A stretch of 64,000 bases of DNA from Gluconobacter aidae (GTDB taxonomy: Bacteria; Pseudomonadota; Alphaproteobacteria; Acetobacterales; Acetobacteraceae): positions 1 through 64,000 of the forward strand of contig NZ_WIPH01000010.1 of assembly GCF_009547075.1 (NCBI RefSeq), in the 5' to 3' direction. Made by a program: the position numbers and the translations under genes. Under the pieces are notes generated by a model. That model was not told where the DNA came from. It did no database searches and worked only from the letters and a program-made list of their open reading frames with translations. Shown piece by piece: positions 21,811 to 31,399 of the stretch. Positions within the stretch are counted from its first letter, which is position 1. Each line of letters starts with the position of its first letter.

Positions 21811-22285
21811 CGAACTTCGCACGCTGGCCGAACAGGTGCTTGAGCATCTCGGCAAGACCGGCCAGAGACTGGTCACAGTGGAAAGCTGTACGGGCGGTCT
21901 GATTGCGGCCGCGCTCAGTGATATTCCCGGATCGTCAGACGTGCTGGAAGGCGGCTTTGTTACGTATTCCAACGCCCTGAAAGTGAGCGCTGTCGGTGTT
22001 CCCGAAGCCATTCTGGCTCAATACGGCGCCGTTAGCATCCAGACAGCCGAGGCGATGGCCAATGGTGGTCTTCTCAATGCCAGGGATGCGGACATTGCCA
22101 TCTCCGTGACAGGGATCGCCGGACCAGGCGGTGGCAGCACATTCAAGCCGGTCGGAACTGTCTGCTTCGGGCGCGCCGTCCGAAAGGGATCAACCACAAG
22201 CGTGCAATGTCATTTCATGGGGGATCGCGCTGCCATCCGTGCCCAGTCCGTACACCATGCCCTGCAGATGGTTCTGAGTGCCTGA
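21800..22285 (+). CDS. CinA C-terminal-type nicotinamide-nucleotide amidohydrolase
   Basis: A 161-residue stand-alone CinA C-terminal (PncC-like) domain that deamidates nicotinamide mononucleotide to nicotinate mononucleotide in NAD recycling. VESCTGGLIAAAL (27-39) and SVTGIAGPGGGS are the diagnostic motifs. The N-terminal competence-damage domain of full CinA is absent, as in PncC. ATG 21800 is chosen for GGA upstream; it overlaps the lytic transglycosylase 3' end. Confidence 0.93.
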   Translation: MPDNELRTLAEQVLEHLGKTGQRLVTVESCTGGLIAAALSDIPGSSDVLEGGFVTYSNALKVSAVGVPEAILAQYGAVSIQTAEAMANGGLLNARDADIAISVTGIAGPGGGSTFKPVGTVCFGRAVRKGSTTSVQCHFMGDRAAIRAQSVHHALQMVLSA

Positions 22286-22295
22286 CATGAAAAAA

Positions 22296-22321
22296 GCGGC
22301 TCCCGAATGAACGGAAGCCGC
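22296..22321 (-). terminator. Bidirectional terminator between cinA-type gene and secreted protein gene
   Basis: Stem GCGGCTCCCG / CGGAAGCCGC with one mismatch and loop AATGAA. Six A residues precede it on the plus strand, giving a T-run after the hairpin on the minus strand; CTTTGC follows on the plus strand. It serves the converging transcripts. Confidence 0.75.
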
Positions 22322-22363
22322 CTTTGCTTGAAAGCGGAGCGGACCTGAGGTCCGCCCGGAGCC

Positions 22364-22672
22364 TCAGTTACCCTGCGTCGGGGCCGGAAGCGTGGAGGCT
22401 GCTGCCGGAGCCTGAAGGCTCGGAGCCGTCGGAACGGCGGTCGGAGCTGCCGGCGGGACTGCAGCGGTCGGGGCCGTCGGTGCAACCGGTGTTTGAGCCT
22501 GCTGCAGGGAACGGGCGTTCAGGGCATCCGCGGCGGACTCGCTGTCAGCCTTCTGCGTCTGCGCAGTCTTGTCGTGGTGCTTGCCGTGATGATGGTGATG
22601 CTCGGCCATTGCGGGCGAAGCCGCAGCGACCAGAGCGGTCAGGGCAAATGCGCCAAAGGAAATCTTTTTCAT
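22364..22672 (-). CDS. Small secreted His- and Pro/Ala-rich protein
   Basis: A 102-residue protein with a signal peptide ending AMA (about residue 23), then a natural EHHHHHGKHHDK cluster, a short charged helix, and a C-terminal half made of proline, alanine, threonine and valine. The histidine cluster immediately after the cleavage site suggests metal binding at the mature N-terminus; the tail is likely disordered or wall-associated. Start is supported by AGGA before ATG 22672. Unrelated by eye to the other His-rich secreted gene at 12303-12620. No family recognised. Confidence 0.7.
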   Translation of the reverse strand: MKKISFGAFALTALVAAASPAMAEHHHHHGKHHDKTAQTQKADSESAADALNARSLQQAQTPVAPTAPTAAVPPAAPTAVPTAPSLQAPAAASTLPAPTQGN

Positions 22673-22757
22673 TACGTAATCCTTTTCGTGTCACCATTCG
22701 GTGCTTGAGACCTGTAACGGCCCATGCCCCGAATGGTTCTGGAAATACTACGAAATT

Positions 22758-23237
22758 TTATGTCCTTTGGGAAAGGCCCGGTGTCGGCGGGACCGCTTTC
22801 GTCGCCTGAGCGCCGTAAATGTCCCGTGCCCGCTTGATGAAGGCGGAGACCATCAGACGCACGCCCTCATTGAACACGACACCCATCGCGTTCTGCAGAA
22901 GCCGGGAACGGAACTCGAAATCCACGAAGAAATCGACCAGGCAACCTCGCGAATCCGGCGTGAATGTCCAGACATTGTTCAGGTAACGGAAAGGCCCCTT
23001 TTCGTAGCGCACCCGGATACGCGAAGGCCGCTCCAGCGTCACACGGCTGGTGAAGGTCTCACGGAACGGGCCGAACCCGATCGTCAGATCCGCCACAAGT
23101 TCCTGTTCCGTCTGGGTCCGGATGCTTGCCTTCACACACCAGGGAAGAAACTGCGGATACTTCTCCACATCTGCCACAAGATCGAAAAGCTGGTCCGGCG
23201 TGTAGGCGATCAACCGTTGCTCGGCATGTGTCGGCAT
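22758..23237 (-). CDS. COQ10/RatA-like START-domain protein
   Basis: A 159-residue SRPBCC-fold protein close to COQ10 and the RatA-named family (LFDLVADVEKYPQFLPWC near the start; VDFFVDFEFRSRLLQ near the middle). Family members bind ubiquinone or related lipids and help respiration; the toxin name RatA comes from one E. coli study and is not implied here. It overlaps the lipA stop by 1 bp, closing the pyruvate dehydrogenase operon, which fits a role in aerobic energy metabolism. Confidence 0.88.
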   Translation of the reverse strand: MPTHAEQRLIAYTPDQLFDLVADVEKYPQFLPWCVKASIRTQTEQELVADLTIGFGPFRETFTSRVTLERPSRIRVRYEKGPFRYLNNVWTFTPDSRGCLVDFFVDFEFRSRLLQNAMGVVFNEGVRLMVSAFIKRARDIYGAQATKAVPPTPGLSQRT

Positions 23238-24205
23238 CAGAGACTTTCTTTCAGACGGCTGTGCCGCGCAGCCTGAAGCTTCGCGAAATCACTGTCCGCA
23301 TGGTAGGAGGACCGGGTCAGCGGACTGGCACTGACCTGAAGAAATCCTTTTGAACGGGCAGCAGCAGCATAGCCGTCAAACTCGTCGGGGGTAACAAACT
23401 TTTCCACCGCCGCATGTTTCGCGGACGGCTGGAGATACTGTCCAAGCGTCAGGAAATCGACGTCCGCGATCCGGAAATCATCCATCACCTGAGCGACTTC
23501 CATCCGCTCCTCGCCAAGCCCAAGCATCAGGCCGGACTTGGTAAAAATGGAAGGATCGAGTTTCTTTACTCCATCCAGAAGACGAACGGACTGATAGTAA
23601 CGCGCACCCGGTCTGATAGTGGGATAAAGGCGGGGGACGGTCTCGATATTGTGATTGAAAACGTCTGGCCGAGCCGCCACCACGATCTCCAGCGCGCCAT
23701 CCTTGCGCAGGAAATCAGGCGTCAGAATCTCGATCGTGGTCTGCGGAGATGTCTCGCGGATCGCATGGATGACCCGCGCGAAATGCGTCGCCCCTCCGTC
23801 TTCCAGATCGTCACGGTCCACCGAAGTGATGACGACATGCTTGAGCCCGAGCTTCGCCACCGCTTCCCCGACCCGCCGTGGCTCGTCCTCATCGAGATGC
23901 TTCGGCAGTCCGGTCGTGACATTGCAGAATGCGCAGGCCCGGGTGCAGATCTCGCCCATGATCATCATCGTGGCATGACGCTGCGACCAGCATTCCCCGA
24001 TATTGGGACATGCCGCTTCCTCACAGACCGTTACCAGCCCAGCATCCCGCATGAGCGCACGGGTTTCGTGATAGACGGGGTGGTTGGGCGCCTTGACCCG
24101 GATCCAGGACGGCTTGCGCTGGATCGGGTTGTCAGGCCGGTGAGCCTTCTCCGGATGACGGAGAGCAGGCGCCGAACGATGATCGATGGTGATGCGCTGG
24201 GACAT
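23237..24205 (-). CDS. lipA: Lipoyl synthase
   Basis: A 322-residue radical SAM enzyme inserting two sulfurs into octanoyl chains on lipoyl domains. The auxiliary cluster cysteines C61, C66, C72 ([12 protein letters not shown]) and the radical SAM cysteines C87, C91, C94 (CTRACAFC) are visible, with the C-terminal RSSYHAD serine motif. It sits 5 bp after lpdA and matures the lipoyl domains of PdhB and PdhC made from the same operon. Confidence 0.98.
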   Translation of the reverse strand: MSQRITIDHRSAPALRHPEKAHRPDNPIQRKPSWIRVKAPNHPVYHETRALMRDAGLVTVCEEAACPNIGECWSQRHATMMIMGEICTRACAFCNVTTGLPKHLDEDEPRRVGEAVAKLGLKHVVITSVDRDDLEDGGATHFARVIHAIRETSPQTTIEILTPDFLRKDGALEIVVAARPDVFNHNIETVPRLYPTIRPGARYYQSVRLLDGVKKLDPSIFTKSGLMLGLGEERMEVAQVMDDFRIADVDFLTLGQYLQPSAKHAAVEKFVTPDEFDGYAAAARSKGFLQVSASPLTRSSYHADSDFAKLQAARHSRLKESL

Positions 24206-24210
24206 GGTGC

Positions 24211-25617
24211 TCAGATATGCAGCGGGCCGTCGAAGGCCGCCAGAGTTGCCTCATGCATGGTTTCGGAAATGGTCGGATGCGGGAAGACCGTCTCGACCAG
24301 CTCCGCTTCCGTCAGTTCGCCCGTGCGCGTGATGACATAGCCCTGGATCATTTCCGTGACTTCCGCGCCGATCATGTGGGCGCCAAGAAGCTCGCCGCTC
24401 GTGGCATCGAACACGGTCTTGACCATGCCGTCCGTCTCACCCATCGCGACGGCCTTGCCGTTGGCAATGAACGGGAAGCGCCCGACCTTGACCTTGTGGC
24501 CGGCAGCAACGGCTTTCTCTTCGCTAAGCCCGACAGAGGCGATCTGCGGACGCGAATAGGTACAGCCCGGAATATTCAGGGGATGGAGCGGCTGCGGCGA
24601 ACGGCCTGCGATCTTCTCGACGCACAGGATCCCCTCATGGCTTGCCTTGTGGGCCAGCCATGGAGCCCCCGCGACGTCACCGATCGCATAGATCCCCGGC
24701 TCGCCGGTGCGGCAGAAGCCGTCAGTCACGATATGGGTCCGCTCGACCTGGACCTTGGTGCCCTCAAGCCCCAGGTCCTCGACATTGCCGACGATACCGA
24801 CCGCGCAGATCACGCGATCCACCGTCAGATCGACCTTGCCGGTCGGGCTCTCGATCGTCGTGGAGACTTCGTTCTCACCCTTGTTCAGCGGCCCGACTTT
24901 CGCGCTGGTGATGATCTTCATCCCCTGCTTCTCGAAAGCTTTGCGGGCAGCGGCGCTGATTTCCGGATCTTCGGCGATCAGGATCCGGTCCGCGACTTCG
25001 GCAATCGTGACCTCGCTACCCATGTTCCGGTAGAACGATGCGAACTCGATGCCAATAGCGCCCGAACCGATGACGAGGAGCCGCTTTGGCAGTTCCTTCG
25101 GCGTCATGGCCTCGCGTGCCCCCCAGATCAGGGTGCCGTCTGTCTCAAGACCCGGAAGCTGACGGCCGCGCGCGCCCGTTGCAAGAATGACATGCGGCGC
25201 CTTGATGGTCGCAACCGCAGCGCCATCCCTGGTGATGGCGACCTGATGCGCCTCGCCCGAACGACCGGCCAGCTTTGCACGTCCGTCAAACGTCGTGACC
25301 TTGGCCTTCTTCAGCAGATGCGCAATGCCTCCACCCATCCGGCGTGCGATGCCGCGTGACCGTCCAACGATCTTGGACAGATCAAAGGAGATGTTGTCGG
25401 CGGAAAGACCGAACGTCCCCAGTTCGTGAAGCAGATGGTGGATTTCCGAAGAACGCAGGAGCGCCTTGGTCGGAATGCAGCCCCAGTTGAGACACACTCC
25501 GCCGAAATGTGTGCTTTCCACGAGCGCCACGCTCATGCCGAGCTGGCTGGCCCGCAGGGCAGCCACATAGCCGCCGGGGCCGCCGCCAACAACAATCAGA
25601 TCGAACGTATCGGACAT
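24211..25617 (-). CDS. lpdA: Dihydrolipoyl dehydrogenase (E3)
   Basis: A 468-residue FAD disulfide oxidoreductase that reoxidises dihydrolipoyl groups with NAD. FAD-binding GGGPGGY is near residue 11, the redox pair is C42/C47 in GGVCLNWGC, the NAD site is [11 protein letters not shown], and the C-terminal HPTISE supplies the catalytic histidine-glutamate. It lies 3 bp after pdhC and serves this complex; it may also serve other 2-oxoacid complexes. Confidence 0.97.
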   Translation of the reverse strand: MSDTFDLIVVGGGPGGYVAALRASQLGMSVALVESTHFGGVCLNWGCIPTKALLRSSEIHHLLHELGTFGLSADNISFDLSKIVGRSRGIARRMGGGIAHLLKKAKVTTFDGRAKLAGRSGEAHQVAITRDGAAVATIKAPHVILATGARGRQLPGLETDGTLIWGAREAMTPKELPKRLLVIGSGAIGIEFASFYRNMGSEVTIAEVADRILIAEDPEISAAARKAFEKQGMKIITSAKVGPLNKGENEVSTTIESPTGKVDLTVDRVICAVGIVGNVEDLGLEGTKVQVERTHIVTDGFCRTGEPGIYAIGDVAGAPWLAHKASHEGILCVEKIAGRSPQPLHPLNIPGCTYSRPQIASVGLSEEKAVAAGHKVKVGRFPFIANGKAVAMGETDGMVKTVFDATSGELLGAHMIGAEVTEMIQGYVITRTGELTEAELVETVFPHPTISETMHEATLAAFDGPLHI

Positions 25618-25620
25618 GGT

Positions 25621-26850
25621 TCAGACCACCAGAGTATAAGGGTTCTGCACAATATCGCGCAGTGCATTAAGCCATTCGGCACCAAGAGCGCCATCGACGG
25701 CGCGATGATCGACCGAAAGCGTCGCCGTCATCACGGTTGCAACAGCAATTTCCGATCCACGCACCACGGCCCGCTTTTCACCGGACGCAATCGCCAGGAT
25801 ACCAGCCTGCGGCGGATTGATGATCGCCGCGAACTCACGCACGCCGAACATGCCCATATTGGAAATGGAGAATGTCCCGCCCTGAAACTCCTCGGGCTTG
25901 AGCTTTCCGGCACGGGCGCGCTTGGCCAGATCCTTGGCTTCCACGCTGATCTGCCGCAGGGACTTGCGATCGGCGTTGCGGATGATCGGCGTGATCAGGC
26001 CGTCCGGCACCGACACGGCCATCGAGATGTCCACATTGTCGAAATGCAGCGTCTCGGCATCCGTGAACTGGACGTTCACACCTGGCACCTTCTTCAGCGC
26101 CAGTGCAACGGCCTTGATCATCATGTCGTTGACGGAAATCTTGAAGCTGCTTTCCTGCGCCGTGGCGTTCAGCTTCGAGCGCAGTTCCAGCAGCGCATCC
26201 AGCTCGATATCGACCGAGACATAGAAATGCGGAACCTGGGTCTTGGATTCCGTCAGACGCCGCGCAATGACTTTGCGCATCGTGGAGTTCGGAACACGAC
26301 GGACAGTCTCTTCCGAAGCGACAAGAGGTGCCGCTGACGGAGCCGCTTTCGGCGCAGTCTTCGGAGCCGTCACACCCTTTTCCACATCGCGCTTGAGAAT
26401 ACGGCCGTTCGGGCCACTTCCCGTCAGCGCATCGAGGGCAATGCCCCGCTCACGCGCCATGCGGCGGGCCAGCGGAGAGACGAAAATCCGTTCGCCCTTC
26501 TCTTCTGCCGCAACTTTTGCAGGCGCTGTTCCCGTCGATACAGCCGGAGCGGCCTCGGCTTTCGGGGCCGCTGGCGTCTGCGTGGAAGAGGCTTCCGGCA
26601 CAGCCTCACCCTCTTCCACAAGAATCGCGATCGGCGTGTTGACCGGAATGCCCTCGATGCCTTCCTGGATCAGGATACGACCAAGGATGCCCTCGTCCAC
26701 GGCTTCTACTTCCATGGTCGCCTTGTCGGTCTCAATCTCGGCAATCACGTCGCCAGCGGAGACGGTATCGCCTTCGGCTTTGAGCCAGCGGGCCAGTTTG
26801 CCTTCGGTCATGGTCGGCGACAGCGCCGGCATCAGAATATCGGTAGCCAT
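25621..26850 (-). CDS. pdhC: Pyruvate dehydrogenase E2, dihydrolipoamide acetyltransferase
   Basis: A 409-residue E2 core. A lipoyl domain with K43 in the [11 protein letters not shown] motif is followed by a proline/alanine linker, a peripheral subunit-binding domain ([14 protein letters not shown]), a second linker and the catalytic domain ending with SVDHRAVDG (H382, D386). It transfers acetyl groups to CoA. ATG 26850 gives the standard [14 protein letters not shown] start. Its lipoyl domain is very similar, in DNA as well as protein, to that of pdhB. Confidence 0.97.
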   Translation of the reverse strand: MATDILMPALSPTMTEGKLARWLKAEGDTVSAGDVIAEIETDKATMEVEAVDEGILGRILIQEGIEGIPVNTPIAILVEEGEAVPEASSTQTPAAPKAEAAPAVSTGTAPAKVAAEEKGERIFVSPLARRMARERGIALDALTGSGPNGRILKRDVEKGVTAPKTAPKAAPSAAPLVASEETVRRVPNSTMRKVIARRLTESKTQVPHFYVSVDIELDALLELRSKLNATAQESSFKISVNDMMIKAVALALKKVPGVNVQFTDAETLHFDNVDISMAVSVPDGLITPIIRNADRKSLRQISVEAKDLAKRARAGKLKPEEFQGGTFSISNMGMFGVREFAAIINPPQAGILAIASGEKRAVVRGSEIAVATVMTATLSVDHRAVDGALGAEWLNALRDIVQNPYTLVV

Positions 26851-26855
26851 TGTTG

Positions 26856-28223
26856 TCAGTCCCGCAGCTGCTTGCGAACCGCATCCACAACCCATTCAGG
26901 TTTCGGAAGCGCCAGTTTTTCGAGATTGGCCGCATAGGGCATCGGCAGGTCGAGCCCGCAGACACGCGCCGGCGGAGCATCGAGCCAGTCAAAGGCCTGC
27001 TCGACGGCCACGGTGCATATTTCCGCACCAATACCCGCCACCGGCCAGCCTTCCTCGACGGAGACGATCCGGTTCGTCTTCTTTACGCTGCGTACGATCG
27101 TCTCGGTATCCAGCGGACGGATCGAGCGCAGGTTGATGACTTCGGCCGAGATGCCTTCATCCGCCAGGATTGCCGCGGCTTCCAGCGCCACGCCGACCAT
27201 GATGGAGAACGCCACCAGCGTCACATCCGTCCCTTCCCGCTCGATCTTCGCGCGACCGATCGGCAGGATGAAATCCTCATCCACCGGGCACGGGAATTTC
27301 TGGCCGTACAGGATCTCGTTTTCCAGCACGATGACCGGGTTCGGATCGCGAATGGCGGCTCGCAGCAGCCCCTTCGCATCCGCGGCTGACCAGGGTGCGA
27401 CGACTTTCAGGCCCGGAATATGTGCATACCAGCTCGCAAAACACTGCGAATGCTGAGCGCCCACACGGGCCGCCGCGCCGTTCGGACCCCGAAACACGAT
27501 GGGGCAGCCCATCTGACCACCGGACATATACAGTGTTTTGGCGGCAGAATTAATAATATGATCAATAGCTTGCAGTGAAAAGTTCATGGTCATGAACTCA
27601 ACGATCGGCTTCAGTCCTGTCAGCGCCGCGCCGACAGCCATGCCCGTGAAGCCATGTTCGGTGATCGGGGTGTCGATCACACGCTTCTCGCCGAACTCAT
27701 CCAGCAGACCCTGACTGACCTTGTAGGCACCCTGATACTGCGCCACTTCCTCACCGATCAGGAACACGTCCTCATCACGACGAAGCTCGGCCGCCATGGC
27801 GTCACGCAGGGCCTGACGGACGGTGATTTCGCTGGTTTCGCCCCAGTCCCGGTCATTCTCGGCCTGCGCCACTTCCGGCGCTTCCACGATCCCCGGGTCA
27901 GCCGGTGTTTCGATCGCGACAGAAGCGCCAGCAGCCGGATCGGCAGAACGGGTCACGGTGTCCGCAGCCGAAGCGTCCTCGCCTTCCGCCAGAAGCACGG
28001 CGATCGGCGTGTTGACCGCGATGTTCTGCGTGCCCTCGTCCACCAGCGTCTTGCCGATCACACCTTCGTCCACGGCTTCGACTTCCATCGTCGCCTTGTC
28101 GGTTTCGATCTCGGCAATCACGTCACCGGCCGCAACGGTGTCACCGGCTTTCTTGACCCAGCGGGCCAACGTACCTTCGGTCATGGTCGGCGAGAGAGCC
28201 GGCATCAGAATCAGAGATGCCAT
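26856..28223 (-). CDS. pdhB: Pyruvate dehydrogenase E1 beta with N-terminal lipoyl domain
   Basis: A 455-residue E1-beta, about 130 longer than a bare subunit. Residues 1-80 are a lipoyl domain (K43 in [11 protein letters not shown]) joined by a linker to the transketolase-like beta subunit, which starts near [14 protein letters not shown] and includes [20 protein letters not shown] and [18 protein letters not shown]. This lipoyl-on-E1-beta design is known in several alphaproteobacteria. It partners PdhA to decarboxylate pyruvate with thiamine diphosphate. It lies 3 bp after pdhA. Confidence 0.97.
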   Translation of the reverse strand: MASLILMPALSPTMTEGTLARWVKKAGDTVAAGDVIAEIETDKATMEVEAVDEGVIGKTLVDEGTQNIAVNTPIAVLLAEGEDASAADTVTRSADPAAGASVAIETPADPGIVEAPEVAQAENDRDWGETSEITVRQALRDAMAAELRRDEDVFLIGEEVAQYQGAYKVSQGLLDEFGEKRVIDTPITEHGFTGMAVGAALTGLKPIVEFMTMNFSLQAIDHIINSAAKTLYMSGGQMGCPIVFRGPNGAAARVGAQHSQCFASWYAHIPGLKVVAPWSAADAKGLLRAAIRDPNPVIVLENEILYGQKFPCPVDEDFILPIGRAKIEREGTDVTLVAFSIMVGVALEAAAILADEGISAEVINLRSIRPLDTETIVRSVKKTNRIVSVEEGWPVAGIGAEICTVAVEQAFDWLDAPPARVCGLDLPMPYAANLEKLALPKPEWVVDAVRKQLRD

Positions 28224-28226
28224 GGA

Positions 28227-29231
28227 TCAGGCCTCCACCAGAATATCGGTCCAGAGTTCGGACACGTCCGGCTCCGGGCTTGTCTGCGCAAATTCGGTCG
28301 CGTCCGCCACGATGGCCTTCACATCCGTCTCGATGTCCTTGAAGACACTCTCCTCGATGCCGCTGCGCAGCATTTCGGCCTTCAGTGTCTCGATCGGATC
28401 GCGCGTGCGGCGCATTTCCTCGACTTCCGCGCGCTGGCGATATTTCGCCGGATCGGACATGGAGTGCCCGCGATAGCGATAGGTTTCCATCTCAAGCAGG
28501 AACGGCCCCTTGCCCGAACGGCAGTATTCCATGGCTTCCTTCGCGGCTTCATGCACGGCAAAAATGTCCATGCCGTCCACCTTGCGGCTGGCAATGCCCC
28601 AGGGCTCGCCATTGCGGGACAGATCCTTGGAGGCCGAGGCGCGCTCGATGGACGTGCCCATGCCATAGCGGTTGTTCTCGATCACATAGATGCAGGGCAG
28701 CTTGTGCAGGGCGGCGAGATTGAAGCTCTCATAGACCTGCCCCTGTGCCGATGCGCCCTCGCCGAAATACACGATCGAGACCTCATCCGAGCCACGATAC
28801 CTGTTGGCAAACGCCAGGCCCGTGCCGAGCGCGACCTGCGCCCCGACGATACCATGGCCGCCATAGAACTCCTTTTCGCGGGAGAACATGTGCATGGAAC
28901 CGCCCTTGCCGTGCGAATATCCGCCGGAGCGGCCCGTCAGTTCCGCCATGACACCGCGTGGCGTCATGCCTGCGACGAGCATCTGCCCGTGGTCGCGATA
29001 GGAGGTGATGGACTTGTCGCCCTGCTTCATATTGAGGCCGATCCCGACCACAATGGCTTCTTGTCCGATATACAGATGGCAGAAGCCGCCGATCAGACCC
29101 ATGCCGTAAAGCTGCCCGGCCTTTTCCTCGAAGCGTCGCACAAGAAGCATGTCCCTGTAAGCGCGCTTCATGGTCTCCGGCGAAAGGGCCGGACCGTTGC
29201 TCCGGCCTGAAGCGGACGGTGTCTCGTCCAT
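28227..29231 (-). CDS. pdhA: Pyruvate dehydrogenase E1 alpha
   Basis: A 334-residue thiamine-diphosphate subunit. The ThDP/Mg motif runs from GEGASAQGQVYESFNL (157-172) to VIENNRYGMGT, and GGYSHGKGGSMHMF and YRYRGHSMSDP hold the active-site and phosphorylation-loop-like residues. ATG 29231 follows AGGAGACCGTC, a strong ribosome site, and is preferred over upstream in-frame codons. It opens the operon pdhA-pdhB-pdhC-lpdA-lipA-COQ10-like that produces acetyl-CoA. Confidence 0.97.
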   Translation of the reverse strand: MDETPSASGRSNGPALSPETMKRAYRDMLLVRRFEEKAGQLYGMGLIGGFCHLYIGQEAIVVGIGLNMKQGDKSITSYRDHGQMLVAGMTPRGVMAELTGRSGGYSHGKGGSMHMFSREKEFYGGHGIVGAQVALGTGLAFANRYRGSDEVSIVYFGEGASAQGQVYESFNLAALHKLPCIYVIENNRYGMGTSIERASASKDLSRNGEPWGIASRKVDGMDIFAVHEAAKEAMEYCRSGKGPFLLEMETYRYRGHSMSDPAKYRQRAEVEEMRRTRDPIETLKAEMLRSGIEESVFKDIETDVKAIVADATEFAQTSPEPDVSELWTDILVEA

Positions 29232-29357
29232 GACGGTCTCCTGATGGAAATGCACAAAATCCTGCATGCTCTTAGCGATAGAACCCGCCAAAAGCCAGAC
29301 CATGCCCCCGGCTTCGCGAAAGCCCCGACCTGCTGGATGTGGCGTGGAAAAACGGAT

Positions 29358-29381
29358 CAGACCGCCCTGAAAGGCGGTCTG
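29358..29381 (-). terminator. Terminator of the ppiD-trp operon
   Basis: Perfect 9-bp stem CAGACCGCC / GGCGGTCTG with loop CTGAAA, directly after the trpC stop. On the minus strand the stem is followed by ATCCG and five T residues, a good intrinsic terminator. Confidence 0.85.
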
Positions 29382-29384
29382 GGA

Positions 29385-30311
29385 TCATACGAAACCGAGC
29401 AGACGGCGCGCGGCCACGCCGGGATCGGGCTCACGTAGCAGGCTCTCGCCCACCAGAACCGCGCTTGCTCCGACCGCCCCGACCTTCATCATGTCGTCCT
29501 GCGTCCGGATGCCGCTTTCGGAGACGACCAGACGATCCGGCGGCACCAGCGGCGCAAGGTCGATCGTCGTCTGGATGTCGGTCTTGAGTGTCCGCAGGTT
29601 ACGGTTGTTGATCCCGATCAGGAACGTATCCAGTGCCAGCGCCCGGTTCAGTTCCGCCTCGTCATGGACTTCCAGCAGGACATCCATGTCCAGTCCGCGC
29701 GCAATCGCGATCAGCTCGGCAGCCTGGGTTTCCGTCAGGATCGCCATGATCAGCAGGATGCAGTCCGCCCCGATCAGGCGGCTCTCATGAACCTGCCAGG
29801 GGTCCAGAATGAAGTCCTTGCGCAGGATCGGCAGGCTGCATGCCTCACGCACGGCCCGGATATCGTCCGTGCTGCCATGAAAGCACGAGCCTTCCGTCAG
29901 AACCGAAAGACAGGTGGCGCCGGCAGCCTGGTATTCCTGCGCGATCTCAACCGGATTGTAGTCCGGACGCAGGATACCGGCAGACGGAGACGCCTTCTTG
30001 ATTTCGGCGATCAGCCCGACCTGACGGTCTGCCGTGAGATGCTGGAGCGCCTGGCCAAAGCCCCGTGTCGGCACCGTGACTTCACGTGCGCGTGCCGTGA
30101 TCTCCTTGAGGGACATGATCTGCGAACGCTGCTCAATATCCACGCGGGTTCGGGCGCAGATCCGGGCCAGAACATCACTGCGGTCGGCAGCGGTTTCCGC
30201 TTCGGGGTCCTTGATGGGCGGGGTCGTCGTTTCCGGAATTTCCGGATCCGGGAACTGTTCCGTTCCCTCAGGCGAATATGTCATCGCCGGTCGATGGTAC
30301 ATGAATGTCAT
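29385..30311 (-). CDS. trpC: Indole-3-glycerol phosphate synthase with N-terminal extension
   Basis: A 308-residue TrpC, converting carboxyphenylaminodeoxyribulose phosphate to indole-3-glycerol phosphate. The barrel motifs EIKKASPS, LRKDFILDPWQV, GINNRNLRTL and VSESGI are intact. Usual TrpC starts at about DVLARICARTR (residue 47 here); the first 45 residues are acidic, proline-rich and probably disordered. ATG 30311 overlaps the trpD stop as ATGA, which supports the long form. TrpF is not in this window. Confidence 0.95.
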   Translation of the reverse strand: MTFMYHRPAMTYSPEGTEQFPDPEIPETTTPPIKDPEAETAADRSDVLARICARTRVDIEQRSQIMSLKEITARAREVTVPTRGFGQALQHLTADRQVGLIAEIKKASPSAGILRPDYNPVEIAQEYQAAGATCLSVLTEGSCFHGSTDDIRAVREACSLPILRKDFILDPWQVHESRLIGADCILLIMAILTETQAAELIAIARGLDMDVLLEVHDEAELNRALALDTFLIGINNRNLRTLKTDIQTTIDLAPLVPPDRLVVSESGIRTQDDMMKVGAVGASAVLVGESLLREPDPGVAARRLLGFV

Positions 30312-31399
30312 GATCGTCCTGCGTCTTTGGGGGCAATGGAATGAGCTGACATGCGCGCAGCCTCGAGCGCGGCACGGGCAAGACCCCGGTCAATGGAGTC
30401 TGCCGCCATTCCTACATTGCGACGGAAAGCCGGAACGTCAATTGCTCCGGCCTTCACGATATCGCCGCGCCCTGCCACATGCAGGGCCGCGGCGGCGTTG
30501 AGAAGAACCGTATCCCGGTAGGCGCCACCCGCGCCATCCAGCAGGGCAAGCAATGCGGCCGCATTGGTCTGCGCATCCCCGCCCCGGATGGCTGAAATCG
30601 GTGCGGCAGCCAGTCCGGCCATGTCCGGTTCGATCCCGAATGCAAAAAGGGTGTCGTCCTGCCAGGCCGAAACCTGGGAGGGGCCAGCAAGCGTAAGCTC
30701 GTCGCTTCCCCCCTCTTCGGTCGAACCATGGACGACCCAGACCGACAGACTGCCCAGTGCGCCAAGCGCCCGCGCCACCGGCTCGCACCAGTTCCCGTCA
30801 AACACGCCGATCAGCTGATGGCGGACCCGAGCGGGGTTGCACAGCGGCCCGAGCAGATTGAACAGCGTGCGGAAGCCCAGTGCCTTGCGGACGGGAGCCG
30901 CATGCCGCATCGCAGGATGATGCTGGGGGGCTGCCAGAAAGACCAGCCCGTCTTCGCGCAGCCGACGGCCCTGAAGCTCCAGATCATCGGTCGGCGGAAT
31001 GCCCAGAACTTCGAGAACATCCGTGGCACCCGTGGCAGAGGAGAGTGCGCGGTTGCCATGCTTGGCCACGGGAACGCCAAGTCCCGCCAGCACGAAGGCT
31101 ACGGCCGTGGAGACATTCAGTGTCTTCAGGCCATCGCCGCCTGTTCCGCACACATCAATTGCCCCGGCTGGCACATCCGGCAGAACCGTCATGTGATGAC
31201 GGACCGCCTGAACGGCTCCGGTCAGTTCGGCAAAGGTTTCGCCACGCAGTTTCAACGCGGTCAGGAAAGCGGCAAGCTGAACGGGCTCAACCTCGCCGGC
31301 CATGATGGCGTGGAAAGCCGTTTCCGCCTCATGGCTGTCGAGTTGCCGTCCCAGGGCCGCCTTGTGCAGAAGAGACGTGAAATCCGCGCTCACAGTCAT
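30308..31399 (-). CDS. trpD: Anthranilate phosphoribosyltransferase
   Basis: A 363-residue enzyme that attaches phosphoribosyl to anthranilate. The PRPP motif CGTGGDGLKTLNVS and the downstream KHGNRALSS are present, together with FLAAPQHHPAM and RTLFNLLGPLCNP. It is unfused to trpG. It overlaps both trpG and trpC by 4 bp, indicating translational coupling through the pathway order E-G-D-C. Confidence 0.97.
   Translation of the reverse strand: MTVSADFTSLLHKAALGRQLDSHEAETAFHAIMAGEVEPVQLAAFLTALKLRGETFAELTGAVQAVRHHMTVLPDVPAGAIDVCGTGGDGLKTLNVSTAVAFVLAGLGVPVAKHGNRALSSATGATDVLEVLGIPPTDDLELQGRRLREDGLVFLAAPQHHPAMRHAAPVRKALGFRTLFNLLGPLCNPARVRHQLIGVFDGNWCEPVARALGALGSLSVWVVHGSTEEGGSDELTLAGPSQVSAWQDDTLFAFGIEPDMAGLAAAPISAIRGGDAQTNAAALLALLDGAGGAYRDTVLLNAAAALHVAGRGDIVKAGAIDVPAFRRNVGMAADSIDRGLARAALEAARMSAHSIAPKDAGRS

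Noticed and set aside
22364-22672. Pentahistidine in the secreted protein as a cloning artefact
   Set aside because: It is embedded in a natural gene with its own ribosome site and terminator, and other histidines follow at irregular spacing.
22758-23237. Reading the COQ10-like gene as a RatA toxin of a toxin-antitoxin pair
   Set aside because: No partner antitoxin is present and the gene sits in the pyruvate dehydrogenase operon; a lipid-binding respiratory role fits better.
27654-29210. 518-codon open frame on the plus strand
   Set aside because: Antisense to pdhA and pdhB; histidine- and arginine-rich composition is a typical mirror of GC-rich coding DNA.
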